Of a DNA stretch of 64,000 nucleotides, positions 56,065 through 64,000 are shown one piece after another (position 1 is the first letter of the stretch; every line of letters begins with the position of its first letter). The notes below the pieces were generated by a model that saw only the letters and a program-made list of their open reading frames with translations, ran no database searches and was not told the DNA's origin. The translations under genes were made by a program, and so were the position numbers. Source of the DNA: Medicago truncatula (lineage: Eukaryota > Streptophyta > Magnoliopsida > Fabales > Fabaceae); NCBI RefSeq assembly GCF_003473485.1, contig NC_053049.1, positions 23,519,292 through 23,583,291 of the forward strand, written 5' to 3'.

Positions 56065-59000
56065 ATGGCGTATCCTCTCTCTTCTTCCTTTAACATTCCC
56101 ATCACTCGCCACCCCTTCTTCCACCACACAAAGTCACCTTCTCGAATCTTCTGCTTCACAAAGAACCAATTAGGCCAATGTGATGATGACACGTCACTTG
56201 GTATAACTCAGAGGATAATGAAGACTGTGATTCCAATCTTAATTGCTTCCACCATTCAGTTGAGTTCCATGGTTCCTTACGTGTCTTCTCCCGCTGCGAA
56301 TGCGATTCTTTATTCGCCAGACACAAAGGTTCCTAGAACTGGTGAAGTTGCTCTTAGGAGAGCTATCCCTGCAAGCCCTAACATGAAGGCTATACAGGTT
56401 GCAACTTTTTCTATAATGCATATCTTCATTTGAATAAACTTGTATGTTCTCTTTCAATTTTTAATAATCCATGTTGTTTTTTCCTCGATGATACTTGATG
56501 GAGGGTTGGCCTGGTAGTGAAGGCTTGAGACCTAGGATTGTGCTCCTCACTAGTTGTTGGTTTGCAAGTGTGAGTTATATATGTTCCACATCAGATAAAA
56601 TAGTAAAGGTTGAACATCTTATAAGTAAGAGGACCCATAAACCCACTGCCTTAAGATTTTGGATAAGAGTGTGGTGTCTCTCTTGCTTGTGTGGTTGTTC
56701 TAACCTTGATATGGACGGTCCTCCTGGCTCCCCTCATGACCCAACAAGTCTCAAGTTCGAATCTTCTAGGTTTCAACAATTCCTGTGGAGTCGGACCGTT
56801 AGAACATTGGTGTGAAGTCAAATGGAAATTGGAAGGTTGGAAGATTAAAAACACCGAGATTTATGACTTTAATTAGACCTCTTGGTAGTAGATGGTGGGA
56901 TTTGGTCCCTCCGGTTTAGTCGGTCTTGCCAAAATGAAATGTAATCTATTTAGTTACTCCCTCTAATCTAAAAATTTTCAAGATCAAAGAAATGCATTGA
57001 AATGGTTAATTGTAATTGATGGTACAATTTTGAATTTATTCTAAACTTAGCCTTTGGTGTCTTTTCATATCTTTCTTGGATAAGACATGAATATTATTAA
57101 TAATGTTGAAAATGACCAAATGGAGTAGTTTGTTATATATATAAGAACCAAAATTTGCAATATTTTGATTCGCATAAAGAAGACTGATGGGAGTAGCTAG
57201 TTTCTAACTGGTCTATACATAAAAAAAAAAAAAAAAAGGGCAACCCGGTGCACTAAAGCTCCCGCATATGCGGGGTCCTGGAAGGGGTCCCACCATTATT
57301 GGTGTATTGTACGCAGCCTTACCCTGTTTTTTACACAAGAGACTGTTTCCAGGAACTGGTCTATACATAACTAACTATTTTTTTTTTTATAGAAACTAAT
57401 AATTTGTGTTACAACTGATACTAATTCAGGAGACTCTTGAAGATATTTCGTATCTGTTGAGGATTCCACAGAGGAAACCTTATGGAACAATGGAGGGGAA
57501 TGTAAAGAAAGTTTTGAAGGTATTCTTAATTTTTTTCTTCTCCTATATTTATAATAGTTTAATATCTGAAATCCCATGGTTAAGTATTTTAGATGCATTA
57601 TATGAAATACCGGAGGGGAGGGATAACCTTGGCGCAACTGGTAAAGTTGTTGTCATGTGACTGAAAGGTCACGGGTTCAAGTCCTGGAAACAGCCTCTTG
57701 TGTAAAACAGGGTAAGGCTGTGTACAATACACCAAGGTGAGACCCCTTCCCGGACCCTGCATATGCGGGAGCACTGTTGTAAGACCTCCTATATGATAAA
57801 GTGGTAAAAAGAAAGTAAGATCCATGTTAGGGATCCAAACTTTATGATGGGTCATGGAATCCACTAGACAAAATGGGAATGAGAATGAAAGTAATAGAAA
57901 GAAAGTTGGGATAACACTTATTGTATAGTAGATCACTGATTATTAGATGTTATTTCCTTTCTAAGGTTTCACAGACCCTCTGTTCAATTGAATGAATCAA
58001 AAACAGTTTCAATTATTTAAATTTTGTACATATGCAAACTTCGTGATTTTTTGAGCTTCCATGACTTCTTTTAAGCCTTGGTGTGTCTTTTCGTTGATAG
58101 AAAGATATATGATTGCAACTAAAGTACTTTAAAACTTCACAATTTACATGTAAAACTTAAATCTTGGTGCGTCGTATTCATACAAGGACTTCAATATTTT
58201 GATCAGTTTCTTCCTTATTTTAGATAGCAGTAGATGAAAAGGATTCTATATTGGCAAGTATACCAGCGGAACTGAAGGAAAAGGCCTCTTTGGTGCATTC
58301 AACTTTAATAGATGGGAAGGTATTTTAGAAAAGATGCACCTCAGTTATTTGATTAATTGTATATGAAGTGCTGACACCTTCTTTCTAACAGAAAAAAATA
58401 TTCACATCTCAACATAACTGGATATGTTTATGATGATTTCAGTCAATTTAACTTGGGGCTATACATGCGTTGATAGTTCTCGTAGTGCAATATAGCGATA
58501 TTTTTCTGTTGTTTACTTTTCCTATATATAGCCGATATACCTTGTGCTTGTATCACACAGCTTGCTGATTCTAGAAAAAGGATTCAGATGAAGAAACTTG
58601 AGTGTGAAACTTAGTTATTTTCACTTTATTTCAGATCATTGTGCTCCTTTTTTCGTTGTAGGATGAAATCTTTGACAATGTTATATAATTCTCACATGGT
58701 AGTTATGGTCCATTATAGAAGCTACCAGAATGATATCAGCGTTTTGCAGGGGGGTTTGCAAGTTCTCCTTCAATCCATAAAGGAACAGGATGCAGATAAA
58801 GTATCCGTGAACCTTCAATCTACACTGGATATTGTGGCAGAACTAGAGACATTACAGGTGATGGAAATCAATTAATATGACGCTATCTTGAAATCAAGAG
58901 TCAATTTTGTTTTCCAATTAAAACGACTGAATCAATGTAACAATTATATTATGAACATGTCCTTAATCTGATCTTGATATTGCGGCAACAGGCACCGGGA

Positions 59001-61636
59001 CTATCTTTTCTATTGCCGGGGCAATACATGCAATATCCAAGGTCAGTGACTTCTATCAAAATGTAATGTCAGTTTACTACATTGGTGTAGTTTACACATC
59101 CCTCTAATGTATATTTTGACATATTTCACATGCATCCATCATTTGACATGAGACTAGCATAAAAAATCATTGCATCGTTAATCATTCTTAGTGCAATTTC
59201 TTGGACAAATTCGATAATCAGAAGGAGGAAAATCAACATCTTCCTAATTTTTATGTAGGCTTTCAGGGAGAGGAACTGTTGAGTTTGTCATTGAGAAAGG
59301 AGACGGTTCAACATTTTCTCCAGTTGGTGGAGAAGAGAGAAAAACTGCCACCATTCAGGTAATATTCAATTCATAACTTGTCCTTTATGATTATCCATTG
59401 GTTGTTGATTTGATCGACCTGGTCTTAAACAGTCCATAAACATTAAGAAAAGGTCCGTTTTAAGGAACCCTCAAAATAAGTGTCTTTAAAGTTTTTCCAG
59501 ATAGATTAAGAAAAACAGTAAGTGTAACAAATTTATAAAACTGTCCTCATTAACTATTAACAATTGTCATAAATGCATTGACGGTTGTAATGACTTGAAA
59601 ATGATGAACACAATATTTATTTGGAGATAAACCTGGAATAAATTAATTAACGTTACATTGAAATAGTAAAACGCATTTTGAACAAAATTTCTTTGCTAAA
59701 ACTTATTTTGGAATGGATGGAGTATAACATAAGTACATAACTGCAAATATGCAGTTGGCTGAATGGTGCATTAAAAATTTACCGTTAGTAGACGGTATAT
59801 TGAAACAAACTGACAGTTAATTTCTTGTCAGGTTGTTTTAGATGGATATTCAGCTCCTTTAACTACAGGGAATTTTGCAAAACTGGTAAGGTAGTGCAAC
59901 AGTACTCCAGCCTTGTGAATTCAGTTTTTCTATTATTTGCCAATATCCAATGTATATCGCTCTTCATTTTCATCGCTTATCTTGGTTTATCCATATTCTG
60001 TCAGATTTCACAGTTCTCTGAGTGAACTAAATCAGTGATGTTCATTTTTTAAACTTGAATGGTTTATTACCTATTTCTAATGTCTGAATCCATTACTGAC
60101 TTCATATTAATCATGAACTTTTCATGTATCACCATAAACATTTCAGTCAACTAGGTTTATTTTTTTCAATTAAAAATTACTTGTTTTGCTTTTGGGATGA
60201 TACTTTGAATAGAGAATAAAGAATGGCTTCCACATTCTTAAACTTATGTTCAGGATCTAGTGTATGCAGCATGATACAATTTCTGTGTAAGGAGAATATA
60301 GTGACTGGAATACCTAGATTTTCTATTTGAAATTTAATGTAAAGATGATTTTAATGATTAATGAGGAAGAGTCAACTTTTAAACGAAACCTTGGAAACAA
60401 CTATGGCGATATACAACTTTGAGGAATGGCTTAATGTGAAACTAATATAACTAATGAGAGCAATAAGGAAGTATGGTTTTCAGCAGTGGAAGATTGGAAA
60501 TTATGCGGTGCAAATTGGAATATTTTGTTTCTGTCAGAATATCTATTTTCGAATGTGCATATAAAGCTGTATAATGTGGTATTTTTCATGTTTCTAGATT
60601 TTGTTTTAAGCATATAGATAGTGTGATTTTACCATCATCTACTGAAACAACGCTGTTAAATTTGGGTTAGGCTGAACCCTAAAAGATCGGTTTGTAAGGC
60701 GAGAGATGCTTTTCACTTATAAATACATTTTTAAGGCATATCTATCTAATGTGGTCTCTCAACACACTCAGTCACATATCCTTTAGGTTATGGATGGAGC
60801 ATATAATGGCATAAAACTCAACTGTTCCAATCAAGCTATTCTCTCGGAAACCGGACTAGATAAAACCAATGGTTACAGTGTTCCCTTGGAAATAATGCCC
60901 ACTGGACAATTTGAGCCCCTTTATAAAACAACATTAAGTGTACAGGTATGTTTTCGTTTCAGTTTATCACATTTTTTGCAGCACACTTGATAGAGTAATA
61001 ATCATGTTCTCATTTGTTTTCTTATCTGTCTTTTGGAAGGATGGAGAACTGCCAGTTCTGCCTCTATCTGTTTATGGAGCAGTTGCTATGGCTCATAACG
61101 AAGCTTCAGAGGAGTATTCATCACCTTATCAATTTTTCTTCTATCTCTATGATAAAAGAAATGTATGGGCAAGCCACCTATTTCCCCGCTAAATGTCTTA
61201 TATTTATTTACTTAAAATTTTGTTATGCAAAATAAGAGTGAAAGGTGGACGCAGAATTTGAATGAGTGATGTTTCGTGTTTTTAAAAACTAGAATAGGTC
61301 CTTTGTTTTTTCTTTTCAATTGTTGAAGCCTAATTAGTAATCTTTTTTATTCTTTTCCTCTGTTGTAGGCGGGCTTGGGAGGGATATCATTTGAGGAAGG
61401 GCAATTTTCAGTTTTTGGGTAAGTCGTGTTACTATTCATATAATCTTCTGAATCGTTTTGGAGTTTAACTTTTTTCTCTTTTCTTTTTTATGTTCTTGTT
61501 TTTATTTTGGGGTGCTATGTGCAGATATACCACCATAGGGAGAGATATTCTCCCCGAGATAAAAACCGGGGATATCATTCGTTCCGCAAAGCTTATTGAA
61601 GGCCAAGACCGCCTTGTGTTGCCAAAGGAAAGCTGA
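56065..61636 (+). CDS. CYP37: Thylakoid-lumen cyclophilin-like protein CYP37, 424 aa
   Basis: Seen: 11 GT-AG exons in phase (1275 nt): 56065-56397, 57430-57519, 58224-58319, 58750-58857, 58992-59041, 59259-59358, 59832-59885, 60787-60945, 61040-61162, 61369-61418, 61525-61636. The N-terminus is a Ser/Arg-rich transit peptide, followed by a hydrophobic segment (TVIPILIASTIQLSSMV) and a lumenal processing site at ANA (residues 78-80). A helical region (ALRRAIPASPNMKAIQETLEDISYLLR) precedes the cyclophilin domain (about 235-424: VVLDGYSAPLTTGNFAKLV, YGAVAMAHN, FSVFGYTTIGRDIL). Known: CYP37/CYP38-type proteins help photosystem assembly or photoprotection; CYP38 is not an active isomerase, and the canonical FHRV motif is absent here too. 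Two Au SINEs flank exon 2. Confidence 0.93.
56500..56800. repeat. Legume repeat in CYP37 intron 1
   Basis: About 300 bp with GTTCCACATCAGATAAAATAG, GGTTGAACATCTTATAAGT and AGTCTCAAGTTCGAATC. It looks like an interspersed repeat with a tRNA-like B box, but I found no ends or duplication. Confidence 0.35.
57222..57353 (-). mobile_element. Au SINE, minus strand, 5'-truncated, in CYP37 intron 1
   Basis: The complement of GGGTTGCCC, CGCATATGCGGGAGC and CAGGGTAAGGCTG blocks of the plant Au SINE family, with a T-run at the left as the tail. A perfect 16-bp duplication AACTGGTCTATACATA flanks it (57206-57221 and 57354-57369). Confidence 0.92.
57618..57782 (+). mobile_element. Au SINE, plus strand, in CYP37 intron 2
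   Basis: Full 5' head GGGATAACCTTGGCGCAACT, B box GGTCACGGGTTCAAGTCC, then AAACAGGGTAAGGCTG and CGGACCCTGCATATGCGGG. The 3' end after GCGGGAGCA is lost. No clear duplication. Opposite in orientation to the copy at 57222. Confidence 0.88.
60684..60775. repeat. Diverged legume repeat in CYP37 intron 7
   Basis: The text GGTTTGTAAGGCGAGAGATG, then CACTTATAAATACATTTTTAAGGC and CTAATGTGGTCTCTCAACACAC aligns by eye with the repeat units at 5153-5465. Confidence 0.4.
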
Positions 61637-62329
61637 GTAAGTCTTTCCATCTTACAGTGCTCCCTGAGCAGGTAAAAAGGTTTCATTCTTTGTAAAATGT
61701 AATATTTTTTTGCAAAGTGTATGCTGTTTGGCATCAGCCTGATTTTCCAGATGCAGGTTGTGTTGTAAATTATAATTCTTATAATATTATGATTCAAGAT
61801 TCAAATTATACGTTCTCACTATGGGAAATTAATTTCTTGTTATAATTATCTGTCAGAAAACACTTCTGCATTTCCTTCCAAATTACACTGTTTCACCACG
61901 GAAAATTAAATTCATGTTAGAATTATGATTATTTCTTGTGCTTTATCATACTGATTTATGCATGTACTGCATGATTCCTGTTAGTCAATAAGGCAATGAT
62001 TCATGTCAATTTTAGTTAAAGTTTTTGCCAGAAAGACCAGAAATATTGATTTTTTACAAGCATAAATTTATTTTAGTGATTTGTCTTTAAAAAAGGATTT
62101 GTGGCACATGATATTTTTAAACGGTTTTATAGCACTTTTCATCATTTCACATTTATTGTATTATGACGTTTTGTGCAACATTTTTTTTGTTGGTTAATAC
62201 TCTGGTTGAACATAGAGAAAAAAACACAAATATAAAATAGAGAGAGAAAAAAAAAACTAAAGGTAGAAGAACTGAATTCCCATTGCATTAGTTTAAACAT
62301 AGCTCAAGAGAGGAGATTGATAAGTTATG
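61637..62329. other. 3' flank of CYP37
   Basis: Presumed 3' UTR then AT-rich intergenic DNA. No gene seen. Confidence 0.45.
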
Positions 62330-62790
62330 ATGATCTTGAACTCATGAGAGAGTGATACACCTAATTTCGCAAGTCAATATGCATGAGAGTTTCCTTCACG
62401 TAAAGTATGAATGAATAAACATAACATTCCAATCCCTCAACATAAATGAATGATGATATCTATAAGAGGAGCATAAGGATGAATAGGTGATAATCCGTCC
62501 TTGATAAAACTCAGTTTTTTGAGAATTTGACTCGCAAATGATGTATCTGGATCCATGATCCTAAATAAGTTCCAACCTATACGAAATAGTACAAAGTTCA
62601 TTATTAATATTAGTACCATGACCAAAACTTTCCACAAAACCAATGATTCATCCACCAACTGAATTCGTGATAAGACCCCCCCAAAACTCGGCCTTCAAGG
62701 GTTTACCTTTTGAACTACCATAAACATTAACTTTAATCATATTATCCGGAGGGAATGCAAATAAACCAACCTAGGAGCGGGGATAAGAAA
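62330..62790 (-). pseudogene. RNase H (RVT_3-type) retroelement remnant
   Basis: On the minus strand, across two frames: PPDNMIKVNVYGSSKGKP (a changed IKVNVDGS start), NINNELCTISYRLELI, ESNSQKTEFYQGRI, then FIHTLREGNSHAY and LAKLGVSL. This is the order of the plant LINE-type RNase H domain. Stops and frame changes show it is dead. Confidence 0.6.
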
Positions 62791-63310
62791 AGGACCATCA
62801 AAAACCATCTTGGTGGAATTAAAGAGAGAGTAGATTTGGCTAAGAGTATACCAGAGAAAGTGACTGATATTGAAAATAAGCTTCACCATTTCTAGACTTC
62901 AAAATAAACCAACATCCGATGAGAAATAGAGCGATATGTTGGGCGGTTGTATACATCTTGAACCATAAACAAAGATTATCTCCATAAGAATCATTATGAA
63001 AATCAAGTCGTATGAGATAATGAAATATTGATGAAGTGAATCATAGATTTGTAGGATGAACAGACGTTGTAAAAGAAGACGTCGGCATGTTATATCACTA
63101 CTCAACACCATCTCATGCATTTTTTTATTAAACATTCGAGACAAAAACAAAGTGGTTTTGGAATAACTATTTTAGTTTAGGAATAATTTCTGAAGATGAG
63201 TTCAATTCCATCATCATGAACTGATTACATATTAGTGTCAATAGCATTATCACTTGAATAGGAGAACATCAATGAATTTATACAGTACTGCTTTTCAGAA
63301 ATGAAGTCAC
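62791..63310. other. Intergenic DNA before the UGT gene
   Basis: Possibly more decayed retroelement text on the minus strand (62899-63150 frame). Nothing else recognisable, apart from the UGT 3' UTR near 63311. Confidence 0.35.
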
Positions 63311-64000
63311 TTAAGTTTGATTTTGTTTAAGCAACACCTCCTTAATCACTTTGTCCAAGTTCATATATGAACCACCTTCCGGTCTTGTGTCCTCCTCTGC
63401 CTTCTTCTTCAACTCATTTGTCTTTTGCCTCATCCTCCTTCCTTTCTCTCCCACCATCAATTCATTTACCAGCATCTCCACCTCCTCTCTCTTGACATTG
63501 GTGTCAATTTCGATCCCAATCTCCCATTTGTTGCAAATGTATCTGCAGTTTGTCGGCTGATCAGCAAAAAATGGCCAGCACAACATTGGCACTCCAGCAC
63601 ATATGCTCTCAATGGTTGAGTTCCATCCACAATGAGTTAGAAATCCACCAATTGAAGGATGGTTCAACACCTTCTCTTGTGGACACCAACTCGCGATTAG
63701 GCCTCTATCTGAAATTTCATTCACAAACGCAGATGAAAAAATCACCGAGCCACCAATGACAAGATCAGGCCTAATGATCCACAAAAAGGGTTTCTTGCTG
63801 TTGGCCAAACCCCATGCAAACTCTAACAATTTTTCTACAGACATGACTGTGGTACTGCCAAAATTTACATATACAATAGATCCCGGTTCTTTCGATTCAA
63901 GCCATGCAAGACATTCAGTGTCTTCTTTCCAAAGACTTGAATCTAAAGACGCCAAGTGATTCTGTGGACTTTGATTTAAAAAAGAAACAAAAGGGCCAAT
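63311..64000 (-). CDS. UDP-glycosyltransferase, UGT85-like, C-terminal 229 aa
   Basis: Seen: open frame from the window edge (IGPFVSFLNQ) to TGA at 63311. It includes SLWKEDTECLAWLESKEPGSIVY, FLWIIRPDLV and the PSPG box from WCPQEKVLNHPSIGGFLTHC to HCGWNSTIES and CWPFFADQ; the final PSPG Gln typical of glucosyl donors is present. Known: family 1 UGTs transfer sugar, usually glucose from UDP-glucose, to small plant metabolites in the cytosol. UGT85 members act on cyanohydrins, terpenoids and hormones, among others; the substrate cannot be told here. No intron is seen in this part. The N-terminal half lies beyond the window. Confidence 0.92.
   Translation of the reverse strand: MGPFVSFLNQSPQNHLASLDSSLWKEDTECLAWLESKEPGSIVYVNFGSTTVMSVEKLLEFAWGLANSKKPFLWIIRPDLVIGGSVIFSSAFVNEISDRGLIASWCPQEKVLNHPSIGGFLTHCGWNSTIESICAGVPMLCWPFFADQPTNCRYICNKWEIGIEIDTNVKREEVEMLVNELMVGEKGRRMRQKTNELKKKAEEDTRPEGGSYMNLDKVIKEVLLKQNQT

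Noticed and set aside
56955..57126. Second Stowaway-like MITE
   Set aside because: ACTCCCTCTAATC and ATGGAGTAGT resemble degenerate ends, but the TIRs mismatch at several bases and the TA flanks are not clear.

Overview
The window looks like nuclear DNA of a papilionoid legume, probably a Medicago, Trifolium or Pisum relative. It is AT-rich with many introns. It carries legume-type repeats, Au SINEs, plant L1 LINEs and Athila/Tat-like LTR elements, and the proteins read as plant or legume orthologues. No search was run; the species call is inference.

Layout. 1-775 (+): last two exons of a Sec61-alpha gene. 1628-3558: Stowaway-like MITE, then a Mutator-like element with a smaller one nested in it. 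4252-7524 (+): four-exon pathogen-related (SnoaL/NTF2-like) protein with two foldback MITEs in intron 2. 10555-11050: broken tandem copy of that gene. 12222-21888 (-): CDC16/APC6 in 15 coding exons, fully reconstructed to 539 aa. 22040-23347: Pack-MULE-like element and another MITE filling the intergenic space. 23373-23444 (+): tRNA-Glu(CTC). 23640-25004 (+): single-exon PPR protein. 29354-30706 (-): DUF641/GIL1-type protein. 34548-50108: one 5'-truncated L1-type LINE interrupted by three solo LTRs of one family and one recent non-autonomous LTR retrotransposon, each with a 5-bp target-site duplication. 50173-51598: large foldback element. 53943-55281 (+): three-exon GASA/snakin peptide gene. 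56065-61636 (+): CYP37-type chloroplast cyclophilin in 11 exons. 63311-64000 (-): C-terminal part of a UGT85-like glycosyltransferase.

The host genes are unrelated housekeeping, cell-cycle, RNA-processing, light/gravity-response, defence-peptide and thylakoid genes, with no operon-like unit. From memory, Sec61-alpha, APC6 and the pathogen-related gene are also close together on Arabidopsis chromosome 1 (around At1g78720-At1g78780), and the PPR and DUF641 genes resemble At1g53330 and At1g53380. The window may therefore join two conserved syntenic blocks.

Most of the remaining DNA is transposon-derived, and many element borders could be set by matching target-site duplications. The points most worth a second look are two LTR families with arrays of short variable-centre palindromes, an inverted Au SINE pair flanking exon 2 of the cyclophilin gene, the Pack-MULE next to the APC6 start, and the nested LINE. 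I found no clear new multi-gene system.
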